A DNA stretch of 64,000 bases. It comes from Gnetum montanum. Taxonomy: Eukaryota; Streptophyta; Gnetopsida; Gnetales; Gnetaceae. The stretch spans positions 397,025 to 461,024 of the forward strand of contig MNCI01017725.1 in NCBI GenBank assembly GCA_015680685.1. The letters are read 5' to 3'. Shown here piece after piece: positions 48,862 through 60,364 of the stretch. Position 1 is the first letter of the stretch. Each line of letters begins with the position of its first letter. The notes beneath the pieces are model-generated. The model saw only the letters and a list, made by a program, of their open reading frames with translations, was not told the origin of the DNA and searched no databases. Both the position numbers and the translations under genes were made by a program.

Positions 48862-49131
48862 CAAGGTTTATCAAAAAGCTTGTCTTTATTGCTGCACACA
48901 CTATTGTGTTTAATTACAACAATGCTCGAATCAAGATCTGTATAGTCTTTGACTCCTATTGTAGGCACTTAGTAAAATATTCTAACTTTTAAATGATAAA
49001 ACTATAAAAGATCTACTACAACTATGACAAAGATGCCATAAACATAGTGGGTGAGCACATATTTATAGGCAAAAATAGACACTACATCGATGGGGCCTAG
49101 TCGACATAACCAGTTTACGATTCATCATACC
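48862..49131 (-). repeat. Element E 3' LTR, second part
   Basis: This continues the LTR broken at 27430, sharing the CAAGG duplication. It carries the minus-strand TATA box (49067-49060) and ends at TCATCA (49126-49131), the LTR start in minus orientation. Confidence 0.88.
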
Positions 49132-49353
49132 CCCATAACTAAATGAAAACTCATCCTTGAGTTCTTTACAAATTTGGGAAGGTATGGGATTATTGACTAA
49201 CGAAAAACATACGAAAAACACAAATAAACACTAAGTGGATGAGTGTACAGATAAAAAATCATTACAAAAATTGGTGTTCAAGACACAAAATTAGACACCA
49301 GGAAAAAATTGACAAAAAAAACCGATTTAATGGTATGAAGATAATGAAAAATA

Positions 49354-52169
49354 TTAAACGGTCCCAAGCAGTGGAGGCTCTTGAGGTTTTGAAGGACATT
49401 CTTCTACTTCAAGCACATGTGGTAGTTGAGGTTTTTGTGGTTTTCCTATTGCAAATCCTAGGATTGTGCATGGTCCATGCAGCTTTGCCAATGTGGGCCA
49501 AAATGAGCACATCCTAAGGATAGGGCATTATTGTCAATAGCTCCTTAACATTGATGAACTAGTTAACAAATTTTTTATTTTTGATGTCAAACACCCTGAT
49601 TACATTCTGCAATTCGTGGTAATCATTCATTCGAATGCCTTGATTACATTTTATAGTTTCTGGTAATCATTCGTTCTTCTGGCAAGGTTCTTAGAAGTTA
49701 ATCTATGATCAGTGAATCTTGGACTGATAACTTCAAGTTCATTGTTTGCAATCTAAAGGTTTTATTTGATCTCCTTGTGGTGCTTGAACTCTTTCTTGAA
49801 TACTAAGTATGAGGTGGTCACCTATTTCTCTAACTTTGATTGTGACCATCCGACAGTCAGCATTGCCAAGTTTGCATATTAGAGATTGACAAGCTCCATG
49901 TATTCTTTCATCTCTTCAATTTGTAACTCCATGTGGATCTCCACTTTTTTGTAAGCATCTATCCCATTAATGATAGGTTGCCACATCTCTTTTTCTTACT
50001 AGAGTTGCTAGAGGATCTCATTAACTTTTGCCTTAGCCATCTGAATGTGTCTTTCATTAACTTCCTTCTATAGGCCAGCCAATATCTGTAGTGGTACTTA
50101 ACTCTCTTAAATTTGAAAGCATCATTCTTCTATGGGGCATGGACTTCCTCCATAAAGAGATTCCTATTTTTGACTACCAATCTTCTTAGTTTAGTGTTTA
50201 GCCTAGCTAGCTACTCTTACTATTGATGGATGAATTCTTCCACCTACTATTTTTGCACATCAACATTCCACAAGTAATGATTCTCTGTGGTTAGCATCTC
50301 ATTCTCTAGGTGCATCTAGACCAAGTTCTTCTAGATTAAATATGTCTTGGCCTCAGCCATGAACTGGTCAAAGATGACCATCACCATCCCCACATCAACC
50401 TATTTAAGTCTATCTTGAAGCTATTGAGAAGCTTCATCTCTTATTAGTGCAGGGTTGAAGAGCATAAGATCAGCACAACGAGCTCTTAATTCGGCAAATT
50501 TTATGGCCAAGCATTTATTTTGTGCTTGAGTCATTTCAAGTTGCCCTTCCAAAATGATGTGTTTACCCTTTTCTTCAAACAACTCCGACTTGATTATGAT
50601 GATGTTATCCAAAAAATCAAAAATATTCAAAATTGATTGCCCAATTTGCACCAGTCAATCCAGCAACTCCTTATGCTAGGCTACACTCAATTTGTCACTA
50701 ATAGTTCTTGCAAACATTTGCACATCTCTAAGTGTAGAAACTTTTGGTACAAATGCTGCATGTGCATTCAATGCTTTAGCGATTCAATCATCAACCACTT
50801 ATAATACTTTCTATTGTCCTTGGTGTTGCATCATTAAGTCAGTTGCCCCCTCACCCTTCTCTAAGTGCACCAAAAAGGTAGCGGCATTCTTAGAGATTTC
50901 TAAGAATTACTGTTGTTGCTAGAGACACACTATTACCTCTCAAGCACTAAGATTCAACCTTGTGGGTAGCTACATTCTTTGGGTTGAGAATATTGATCCA
51001 CCTTCCTCCATCTGATTGATTGTTTAAGCCACTTCATTGAGGTGACTCATTGCAAGACAATACATAGATGGATGCCTGCCACTTGTTCCTACTCACTACT
51101 CCTGCTCATGCAAGAGCTACTCTTGAATTTTGCATAGGCACTCAATGCCAACATGGGCCTGTGGCATTGTTTCTTAAGTGAGTGGTGGAGGTGGTGGTTG
51201 CTGCTCCTCTTCTTTGGACATGTTAGCGATCTTTTCTTTCATCATTTCAAACTAGGAGGCAAGGGGGGTATGCTTGATTATGTCATTTGCATAGTGCACT
51301 ATCCCTATCCTTTTACAAACTTTCCTTATAAGGAATGGAAAAGGTAGGGTTTTCCTTCCACATTCATTTTCCTCAAAGCTCTTTTTTGTCTACAAATAGA
51401 TTAGTTGTGGAAGGTTTACAAGGAATTTTCCACTTAAAGAAACACATGCATGAGTGGAAAAAGTAGTAACCTTACTAGGCCTCACCATCGAATTAAGGTG
51501 ATAAGCCACTACCTTGAAGTATATGTGCTTCATCGGTGTAAGCATGTAAAACTCCTTGTGGTCAACCCCATAACACCATTTGGTCCACTCCTTTTTAACC
51601 TCTTGATCTACTTACATGAAGATCTTTTCCAAATGGACTCCAGAATTAAGCAAACTAAGAGCCTACGCAATAGCTTCTAGTAAGTAGGACACCTAAATAT
51701 CCTTGATTTCCATAGTGGCTCCTTCCTATCTATTATTTTAGAATAGATATGTCTCTCTCATGTACCAATCCCTACTGGAAGTGATGATTAGCCATGTGGG
51801 AGAGTTTTGCAACTACATCTTGACTTTTGATAGAGCATGTTCTTAGAATGGCCCAAAGTTCAATTCTTGGAGAACTGAGCATTAGACATCATGAGGCTTG
51901 ATCATATCAAAGAAGGCTTGTGTCAATGTGACCTCAATTCTTGGTATAGGCCCTAGTACCTATCTTCAATGAGATTGTTCAGTTGTAGCCTCTTCTTCGG
52001 GAATCTGTTAAATAGATTCCACTTCAGGATCCTCCCAAAGAGGTCCTATTACATGAGTTTTTGTTGCTTGCTCCTGGGATTGTTCCTGCTACTCCCTTCT
52101 AAATCTAGTTCATTTGTCCTTTTGTTGGGATGGTCCTCCTTCCTATGGTAGTTTCTATCTTGGTGCCAT
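49354..52169 (-). pseudogene. Element E ORF3: large coiled-coil protein (degenerate)
   Basis: The minus-strand ATG at 52169 (MAPR-like start) and TAA at 49356-49354 match the ends of the A and B copies. Readable parts include QIGQSILNIFDFLDNIIIIK, HIILEGQLEMTQAQNKCLAI, CADLMLFNPALIRDEASQ and a proline-rich linker near 51190, ending SKPQEPPLLGTV. It is a third independent copy of the family 1 extra protein. Stops prevent expression. Confidence 0.62.
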
Positions 52170-53773
52170 TTGTTATCACAACATGACCAAGGGTTAGCAT
52201 TTAATGTATAACTTGAAACAATTGGAATACCTTATCTCTTTGGAAAAGTTACACCTAGCTAAGTTGCGATGATGGTCGATTTGATCATTTCAATTATTAT
52301 TTTATTCTTATTTTAATATTAATAAGTAATTTTAGGTTTATCGGAGTTTTTTGAAAGGGTTAAACTCTCAAAAATTGATAGTTTAATATTATTCTATTCA
52401 TTAATCCTTTGGGGAAGTTAGAAAAATTTTCATCAGAAACCTTAAGGTTTGTGGCCTCCATGACTAAGAGCTTTTCTTCAGTAGTTATAGGATCAAAGAA
52501 TGAAGTGATTTGAATAAATGATGTGAAAGTTATGGGCTTTAGAAGGTTTTAGGCTTTGAAAAATTGCAAAAAAATCCCCTCCCATTTTGAAGCAAATGAA
52601 AAAATTACCTAAGTGTTGGGTAGTATTTATAGAATTTTTATGCTGCATCAATGAGACCTAGTAGATGAGGACTCATGGATGCAACTATTAACCACCGTTG
52701 ACTTTGTCAAAAGTAATAAAAAAAGAATTTTTTTTTGTGTGAAATGAGGATCAAATGGAAGCCCAAAAGCCATGAACATGATGAAAATATTAGAAGAGGA
52801 TTTTGAAGTTCAGAAAATTGAGAAATGATTAGAGAATTTATGAAGAACAATTTCTTAAGGAGTGCATGAAAGATTTGATTGTAGCAACATCTAAGGGTAA
52901 GGAACTTAACTAACCAAACCATGAGATATGCAAGTGGATCCTCCCCATAGCAGCACATGCCCTTTTTACCCTTGCATAACCTCAACCAAGAAGTCCATCA
53001 ACCCTATAGTTGATTAATGGTTACGAAAAGTTAAGGACTAAACCTAGAGAATCTATCTAATAATTTCAACACATCAAACTAATACATTGGATGAAAACAT
53101 GGACAACTGGTAGGAGGTGAGTTGTGGAAGCATTAATGAATAATAGAGAAAGTGGAATGGAATTCTCAATCCTAGTCACATGAAGTCCCTTGTGGAATTT
53201 GTCGTTAAATGCCCCAATAGAGTCCATCCTTATTCTAGACCAAAACCAACCACATTCAATGACTTCGCATTGCCACTCTAAGACCAATCCATCCCATTAA
53301 GACACAAAAATGCTCCCATAGATCAAACATCATTCCTTTTAGAGAAGAAAAGAGAAGCAGGAACTGAGAAAAGGCCTTAGTTAGAGAGGACCTTCAGGCA
53401 TGGGTAACATGTCTGTCTTGTCCCATAACCTATGCTTGTAGCCCATTTATGGTATGTAAGGGATGTACTTTAAATTCCCATCATTTTTTTTGAATGGGAA
53501 CCACACTATGCAAAGACTTATTCAACTTCCTCTTATTGGTTGACATAGAATGTTAAGAGATCCATGAAAAACACACTTGCACTCAAGATGGTAGAAGGTT
53601 TGAATCTCTTTGAAGTCACACCCTTTTCACATTTTTGAACCCTTCCCAAGTCTAGAAACTACCAAGATCATAATTTTGTTAAGGTTTTACTAATGAAAAG
53701 GGACCTCATGTTTCCAAAACAAGGAAAATAATAGAGTTTGTGGATGGGTGGATGACGTGGGCTCACTACCTAT
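52170..53773 (-). other. Element E spacer upstream of ORF3
   Basis: The minus-strand counterpart of the A and B spacers, cut by element F. The ORF3 leader donor is worn here (GAAGAAAAGCTC in place of GGTAAGCTC) and so is the acceptor (GATAACAAATGG). Confidence 0.6.
52624..52700 (-). promoter_or_regulatory. Candidate internal promoter upstream of element E ORF3
   Basis: The minus strand reads GTTGCATCCATGAGTCCTCA, then ACTAGGTCTCATTGATGCAG, then TATAAATA (52631-52624), 455 bp before the ORF3 ATG. It matches the arrangement in A and B. Confidence 0.5.
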
Positions 53774-55535
53774 TGAAACACCACCAATTTTAGGCTTCTG
53801 TAGTTGAATGGTAAATTTGTTTTGAGTGTCAAAACTTAGCAAAAATTTTTTAAGTATGGGTGTTATGCTCTATAGCGTAGCCAGTGTAGCACACATTGAG
53901 CCCTGTTTTGCAAGATTTTTCTAAGTGTCAATAGTAGTTTCATGAAAATTTTTCCAAGTGTCATGTTATGCTCTTAGTTTACCTACTACGCTCCCTAGCA
54001 TAGCCAGTGTAGCACACACTTCCATGGCCAGTTTGCCCATGTGTCAAGCCAGAAGTAGTCAAGGGTTGCTCAGGATGGACAAAACAGTTTGGCAAATTTT
54101 CTATCTTTTGGGTTGCTATGCTCCATAGCGTAGCAAGTGTGACTTAGGTTCTAGTGCCCAGTTTTTCGTAAATGTTGGACAAGGATATGTCAAGCTAGCT
54201 CGACATAGAAGACACATTTGGCAAAGTTCCTAGCTTTCAAGGTTGCCTATCCTACTACGCCCTAGAGCATAGCTAGTGTGCCATGAAGGAAGATTGTAGA
54301 TTTCATTAAAATTTGGCTAAGTGTCCCTGCTATGCTCTACCATTCTTCCTAGCATAGCCAACATAACTAGTGTGGAAAACTAAAATTTTGTAAATTTTCA
54401 CTCAGTGTTGTGTTACGCTCTAGAGTGTAGCCAGCTTGACACTAGGAAAAGGCCTCTGATAGCCTCCAATAGCCTCTAGAACTTAGCATCAACCTTCATC
54501 TCAACTCCAACATGCCTTTGGCAATCAAGATCAATAATTTTCATTTCTTTTGCATCCCCCATTAATCCCAAAAATTTTCCCTATGCTTGACCCTACTCAA
54601 AAGAGCGGAAAGATGTAGTCCCGAAGCGTAGTCTCCAAGTTGCATTGTTTTGACACTATTTGTAGGTACATTGTGGTTTCTAAGACTCTGGCACATGCAA
54701 TCTAGGTAGTGTAGTCATAGTTCAGTAGTCTCTAGGTATCTGTTTCTATCCTTCAAAGCATAACACTTTGCTACTCCCATGAGAGCATAACATGTCAATG
54801 TAACCCCATCTACACTCATGGCACGTGGAACCCATGCCACGTAGCCCCTGATCCATGTTTCATGCTAAACCTAATCATATAAATACCCTAACATTCAACA
54901 CTCTAGGGGTTGGCAAATCAAAAGATCATTAAGCATTTGAGCATTCTAAGCATCCCCAACACTCTCGCATCTAAGCAGAACGTAGTCTACCATTCCCGTG
55001 GAATGTAACAATAGCTAACCTAGTAGGTTTAGCCTCCCTTGTAGCTACTAGCTCTATGTCTTAGACATCCTAGAGACTATGAATGCATTGCTACACTACC
55101 ACTATGCTTGGCTAACACCGTGTACTATTCTCATCTCCTGTTTAACAAAAGTTACGCTCCCTAGTTTTGGGGTGGTGCATTTCTTTGTTCTTAAGCTCTG
55201 TTTCATTCCTTTTCTAAGAATTTTTTCTCTGATATTAAGTGTAACTCTTTGCATTTCTCCATTATTCAATACATACTTGCATTCTCACATTGCTATTTTC
55301 GGGCCAAGACTCTTTGCTATGCTCTTGTTTGTTGTCACGATGTCCTCACGTAACACTCCACAAACCACTATTACAAACGGATGTTCTAACACCAAGTAAG
55401 TCCCTATCTGATTGACCAGACCATTCAAGGCACCTTGTTTTTGTTTCCTAGCATGACCCTTGCATAGATTTGTGGTTAGGCTATAGGCCTATCGACCTCT
55501 CAGTGTTCCAGCCACTAATGTTTTTGGACATCACA
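53774..55535 (+). repeat. Element F 5' LTR
   Basis: 1762 bp, from TGAAACACCACCAATTTTAG to GGACATCACA. U3 has TTTTTCTAAGTGTC cassettes and repeated CTATAGCGTAGCCAGTGTAG-like blocks (53860-54440), a diverged version of the element D array. The TATA box is at 54878-54885. The end corresponds to TCATTACA in D. Confidence 0.82.
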
Positions 55536-55540
55536 ATTTT

Positions 55541-55557
55541 TGGTGCTAGAAGGAGGA
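55541..55557 (+). other. Element F primer binding site
   Basis: TGGTGCTAGAAGGAGGA, five bases after the LTR. The likely ancestral form is TGGCGCTAGAAGGAGG. The primer tRNA is not assigned. Confidence 0.6.
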
Positions 55558-55639
55558 CCTCCAATTACTTCTATGTTCAAGGGTAGTCCCACGTGCTTTC
55601 TACACCTTTGTCATAGTAGTAAGCTAGCATAGATGTAAC

Positions 55640-57140
55640 ACCCCTATGGACTTGCCATGGCAGTAGCTGGAGTTTGAGTCCCATTCAGATAGTGGTGTCC
55701 CATTTTATACCTATGTCCAACAACCTACATGTCATCTGTGTCTTTGCGATGTCCCTGACCGACAAAGCTTTCGATTGGTATCATGCACTCCCTAGAGCTT
55801 CCATTTCAACTTTAGAGGAGTTTCTAAGCCAATTTGTAACTTGCTTCAAGTATAACTTGAAGCCCAAGGCCACACTAGACCAACTAATGAATATCAAGCA
55901 AGGGGCGCTCGAGCTAATGTAAAAATTTATACAACGTTGAAGTGCTTCCCTCAACAAAATTCATGAACTAATAGTAGAAACTCACCTTCTAGCTATCTTT
56001 AAGGGTGTAGTAAATGACTTTATTAAGTCAAAGTTGTACTACCTAGCCCTGCATTCTCTCAACCAAGCTTTTGCTCAAACGAAGAGCAAACAAGATGCGG
56101 CGAAAGCCAGTAAGGACCTGGCCTATGTGGCCTACAAAAATGCACATACAAAAAAGAATAAAGAAAAAGGAAAGGCAATAGCAATAGTTGCAGCTTTGGC
56201 CAATGAAGCCAAACCCACCAACAACAATCAGCCAATGGCCAAGGCACCTAAAGCTCGACCAAGGTGTTGGGCGCTGGCATCGTAGGAACTAACCAGCCCA
56301 CACCATCGACAGCCACAAGGCAAGCTCCCTAAAGGCCAAACATTGAGTGCAAGAATCACTCAAAATACACACCCTTGTAGATTAAGCTATTTGAGCTCTT
56401 AGATCAGTTGCTTAGTGTTGGGCACATCTAGCACAAACAAATGTCTAAGGATGCACAAAAACACTATGAGAGGTACTATGAGGTCCTCAGAAACCCTTTT
56501 GTAGCTATGTCAAATGAGCCCCTAGTCTGTAAAAACTTCAAATTGGACTAGTTCTACAACTACTACCAATCACATGGCCATGACACAGACTACTGCTTAG
56601 CATTGAAAGTGATGTTCAATGCATGATTGATCAAGGCAAACTAGTCCTTGATGAAAGTAGTCCTGTACGACCAGAAAACCAATCCATGAAGGTCTACATG
56701 GATCCACTCAACGCCAGTGGTGCCGGTTACATCATCAATGTTATTAGTGTTGATGATTACATAGAACCCTTTGGCCCTTAATGTCAACTATACCACAATC
56801 CCCTTTCATCATCAAGGCATCACCTCGGGCACCCATGACATCCTTTGTGGTTAAGAGCCCATAGCATGTTGCCATGATGGCAACCCATACACCTTTTGTC
56901 ATTAGGATGCCAAAACATGTAGATCCCCCACCTGCCATGGGTTTGGTAATGGGAACTGCATCACAACCTACTTGCCCAAAGAGATGTAATGAGCGTCTAG
57001 CTAAAAAAATGATAAAGAAGCACATGGAGCTAGGTCCTCCTAAGCCCATTCCCTTATCAACCGTCCTCATGGCCTCATCATCTCAGGCCACCAATGCCAA
57101 CAAAAATAGTCAACAAACAAGCACTAAGGCTTGAAGGTCC
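55640..57140 (+). pseudogene. Element F gag (N-truncated, degenerate)
   Basis: The core is readable: MSLTDKAFDWYHALPRASIS, EEFLSQFVTCFKYNLKPKAT, LDQLMNIKQGALELM, DFIKSKLYYLALHSLNQAFA and LAYVAYKNAHTKKNKEKGKA. This is a Retrotrans_gag domain with the WY signature. The zinc knuckle near 56550 has lost its first Cys (FYNYYQSHGHDTDYC). PFIIK, SFVVKSP and PFVIRMP repeats follow (56795-56930). Stops and shifts are present. It is cut by element G. Confidence 0.75.
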
Positions 57141-57741
57141 ATCACACAACCTATACCGCCTGAAATCGTCGATTTCCAGCTGGAAGGAAAAACAGAGACC
57201 GTGGGATTGCAGGGCGAGAACAGAAGACCCTGCCTTCGCCTGAGGGTGAGCTGAAATGCACGAAGGCAGAGTACCTTGGGTGGTCCGCACGCGGATCAGA
57301 CAAGGATTTCCCCGTGCGTACGCAAAGTGCTATACGCTGGGTTGTGCGTAAACAATGTAGCGAGCGTAAACAAAGCGTAAACGGCGTAAAACAGATGCGA
57401 ATAGAGCGTGAGCATAAATGGGCGTAAACAGAATGCGTGCGCCAAGTTGACGTAAAACTGTAAACAATCTTAAGCAGCAAATGTAAATAATGGTATTACA
57501 GAGCCAAAGTACAGTGCACCGGTCTAACCCCAGTCGTGAGAGAACACAAGGCAGATGAAAAGCCCCGGTGTGTGCAGGAATGACTCGGCTGGTTCGCAAG
57601 GCAGGCAGAGCATAGAGACTGTGTGTACTGCGTACAGGGCTCTCCAGTGTAAGAGGGTTTCAGCTCTTGTGCGCAGTGTAAATGTTCTCTGGTATGCTCC
57701 GGGATTTTGCCAACCGACCTGGATGAAGTGGAAAATCGGGG

Positions 57742-57749
57742 CTTTTATA
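57742..57749 (-). promoter_or_regulatory. TATA box in element G LTR
   Basis: The minus strand reads CCGGTATAAAAGCCCCG, a good plant core promoter in the expected orientation. Confidence 0.6.
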
Positions 57750-57879
57750 CCGGTTGTTACGCTAGACTCGGGTTGGGCGACACGTGGACGTTGACCGGGT
57801 GCAAAATGCGTAGCATTTACAAGTGTACAGTATATTACATCTATTGAGCATATATGCTGGGCGTATGCACTGTGGATGC

Positions 57880-57960
57880 TAAGCATAGAGGATGCCAGCG
57901 TAGAGGATGCCAGCGTAAGCGTAGAGGATGCCAGCGTAAGCGTATAGCATGCTAGCATAG
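57880..57960 (-). repeat. Short GCGTA tandem repeats in element G LTR
   Basis: On the + strand, GCGTAGAGGATGCCA recurs three to four times, alternating with GCGTAAGCGTA. A second cluster of GCGTAAAC lies at 57343-57450. Confidence 0.75.
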
Positions 57961-58015
57961 GCCAAAAATGTACCCAACGTATACACATGAAAATGCTTCG
58001 TTTTAAGGTTAAAAA

Positions 58016-58540
58016 TTGATTTTTGGGTGCCCAAGAGCTACTGGGAACCTTGGGGAAGGTTCTGGGGGTCTGGACACTCGATTCTGGCACGTTTTGACTT
58101 ATTTCTGGGGCCCGAAAATCTGTCTACGCTGGCTGCACCCCGGCGTATACGCTGGGCATACAAGAATGGAAGACCATCATTTGGAGCCCAACATTTGATT
58201 TTCAAGTGCTTGAGACCTACTGGGAACCTTGGGGAAGGTTTGGGGGGTCTGGACGCTCGATTCTGGCATGTTTTGACTTATTTCTAGGGCCCGAAAGTTT
58301 GTCTACGCTGGCTGCACCCCGGCGTATACGCTGGGCGTACAGGAATGGAAGACCATCATTTGCAGCCCAAAATTTGATTTTCAAGTGCCTGAGACCTACT
58401 GGAAACCTTAGGGAAGGTCCTGGGGGGTCCAGAAACTCCACTTTAGCATGTTTTGATGAGTTTTTGAGCCCCGAAAGTTGCTGTACGCTAGGCCTTACTC
58501 TGGGCATGTGTAGGCCAACATACAGGATGCATACTTAGTG
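58016..58540 (-). repeat. 180-bp tandem repeat (three units) in element G LTR
   Basis: On the + strand, units start at 58016, 58196 and 58375 with TTGATTTT and share CTACTGGGAACCTTGGGGAA, TTCTGGCACGTTTTGACTTA and TGGCTGCACCCCGGCGTATA. The third unit diverges after about 100 bp. The open frames across it on the + strand are by-products of the repeat. Confidence 0.88.
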
Positions 58541-58753
58541 AAAACCAAGTATTTTGAGCTCAAGATTTGCCAATTTTGATGCCAGATGTCATCGTAGTCT
58601 TCTGTGGGTCCCAGGGAACTTTTACTTTCTTTCTTTGACTTTGTTTGATGCTATTTTTGAGGCTTTCAAGCTTGGTCATGCTGAGGACCAACATGACTTA
58701 GATTAATTTCTATCTACAAGTGTTAGCCAAAATTATTTTTTTGTGGTGTTTCA

Positions 58754-58772
58754 TTGGCCCCTCTTTGTTGAT
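58754..58772 (-). other. Element G polypurine tract
   Basis: The minus strand reads ATCAACAAAGAGGGGCCAA directly before the LTR start. It matches element D. Confidence 0.75.
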
Positions 58773-59904
58773 GTCTGGAGAAATTGACCCGAGAGGCATC
58801 GACAAAGAAGTACAAAACACCACAAGCAAACTTGGTAGAAACATTGTCCTTTGGCACTTGGCTAGATGTCATCGCACTGTGTTCAAAAGTACTTGGGATT
58901 GGGAAATGAAGCTTGTAGTTGGATTGGGAGATGGAAATTACAGGGATTGGGAACTGATCAAGGGATTATGCATGGTAAAGGGGATGCTCTAGTGTTTATA
59001 CGGGCCATGCTGATCCTTGTCAATAGCCATTGTTTAGCAGACTCGGAATCAAGGCATGAGATGTGTGTCCTTTGGCGGAACAAAACTCTTGTTTAGTGTT
59101 TAAGAGGACTTGTTGGCCGTGTGATGGTGGGTTACGTTCTCTGGAGGAACAGGCCCCTTGTTTGGTGTTAAAGAGAACCTGTTGGCGGAGAGCCAAAGCT
59201 GCGCAATGAGATGTTACTTGAGCTTCTGAGACATGAGTGTTTGTTTCCAAGACAACTGCCTTCCCGCCTGAGGCTTATGGGAAGTGCCAAGGGTCTTGTG
59301 GTTCATTTTTCTCTTTGCTCTTTGCTCTTTTCTTTTTCTTTCTTTTTCTTTTTTATTTTTTTTATTTTTTCTCTTTGTTTTTTGGAAAGAGCTTTCTTTC
59401 AATTTTTCCCTCATGCTCATGTGCCATATTGTGTGTTACAGTTGCTTGAGAGTGCCACAGCGTGTAATAGCGTGCTCCAAGTTTTGGAGTGTACTGGGTG
59501 TATCTGGGAACTGTAACTGAGTATGAAAGGGAGTAAGAGTGTTGGGGAAATGGAGAATATATTGGGAACCAGGAATGTACTTTTGACCAGATTGATTAAC
59601 CTGGTTGCGTGTGTCAGAAACAATGTGGCACCTTGTCACCGTGATGAAGTGTATCCATGTACGAGCACCACTGGGTGTCATCCTGCAAACATAACTCCAA
59701 GAAGACAAGAAAACCACAAGCGAATGAGTTAGCGAACACTTCAGGCATGAATGTGACTGATGCAAATGGAGGCACCATGTGAAACTTAAGGCAAACAAAA
59801 TGAGCAGAAATAGTGTTGTCAGAGTCGATGTGATGAATGATGCAGTAGGCATTGATGAAGAAATGTCATGAATTACAGCTGCAGATGAATGTGCCAGAAA
59901 TGAT
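58773..59904 (-). other. Element G 3' non-coding region
   Basis: It aligns partly with element D 34500-35620 (shared TCTTGTCTTCTTGGAGTTATG). It includes a pyrimidine-rich stretch on the + strand (59308-59400) and a repeated AACACTAAACAAG.GTTTTGTTCC-like pair (59060-59180). A 138-codon minus-strand ORF (59852-59436) has a hydrophobic stretch near its start, but its coding status is uncertain. Confidence 0.5.
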
Positions 59905-60171
59905 CTTGCCAGTTTATAGTCTTAGCGGACTGTCGTGGGTTAGTTTTACGTCATAACCCGTTGGACATTGCCATTTTATCGTCGTAGCGGACAGTACAAT
60001 ACTAGTTTATAGTCATGGCGGACTATGAAGAGGCAAGCTAGTTTATAGTCTTAACGGACTCTGGTGAATGAGTGTGACAGTTTAGTATCATGTGGGACAG
60101 AGCTCTGTGGTGTCAGTTTACCGTCATGACGCCAGGACATTCTGTGGTATCAGTTTTAAGTCATGATGCCA
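59905..60171 (-). repeat. Array of the TTAAACTGGC-type motif in element G
   Basis: Eight copies, spaced about 30-40 bp, on the minus strand near 59908, 59941, 59969, 60001, 60037, 60076, 60112 and 60149. The best copies read GTCCGCTAAGACTATAAACT then GGC. The array matches the element D arrays and lies in the same position relative to protease. Confidence 0.87.
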
Positions 60172-60304
60172 GGACTGTCAGGGTGGATGTATGCATGTGT
60201 GTCCGTACGATCCTGTAAACAAAAGCAACTAGAGAAAACAATGTTAAATAGCCACTGCAGAAAACATGAATTGAAATGCACAAGTGAATAGAAAATAATG
60301 TGAA

Positions 60305-60364
60305 AAGGTTCTAGTTTAAGGCCTTTTCGGGCCACGTGTTCTAGTTTAAGGCCTTTTCGGGCCA
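60305..60364 (-). repeat. 30-bp tandem repeat running into the gap
   Basis: Two perfect units with exactly 30-bp period (CTAGTTTAAGGCCTTTTCGG at 60311 and 60341), the second cut by the N run. On the minus strand this is GGCCCGAAAAGGCCTTAAAC then TAG, the same variant as at 33885-34010 in element D. Confidence 0.9.

Larger units (their letters stand above)
49132..53773 (-). mobile_element. Element E internal region (3' part only)
   Basis: The minus strand, read toward lower coordinates, holds spacer, ORF3 and the pre-LTR tract GTTATGGGGGTA. It stops at 53773, where element F begins. The E pol, gag and 5' LTR must lie beyond F and G, outside the window, or be deleted. Confidence 0.8.
53774..57160 (+). 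mobile_element. Element F: family 2 LTR retrotransposon (5' part)
   Basis: It has a 5' LTR, PBS and a shortened gag, inserted in the spacer of element E and interrupted at 57161 by element G. The probable target site is CCTAT (53769-53773), but the other end is outside the window. Compared with element D, about 1.3 kb of leader and gag N-terminus is missing between the PBS and the gag core. Confidence 0.78.
57161..58753 (-). repeat. Element G 3' LTR (minus strand)
   Basis: In minus orientation it starts TGAAACACCACAAAAAAATA at 58753, next to the polypurine tract, and ends AAATCGACGATTTCA at 57161. It is 1593 bp. It holds three 180-bp tandem units, GCGTA-rich clusters and a TATA box (57749-57742). 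It is much richer in GC and CpG than the other LTRs, suggesting a recent insertion. Start and end were set by alignment with elements D and F. Confidence 0.78.

Noticed and set aside
57150-57154. CCTAT near the end of element F as its second target duplication
   Set aside because: No LTR precedes it, and the true right end of F must lie beyond element G. The match to 53769-53773 is taken as chance.
58027-58538. Open frames of 86 and 110 codons on the + strand and 96 on the minus strand
   Set aside because: They are produced by the 180-bp tandem repeat in the LTR and repeat the same peptide; no gene is supported.
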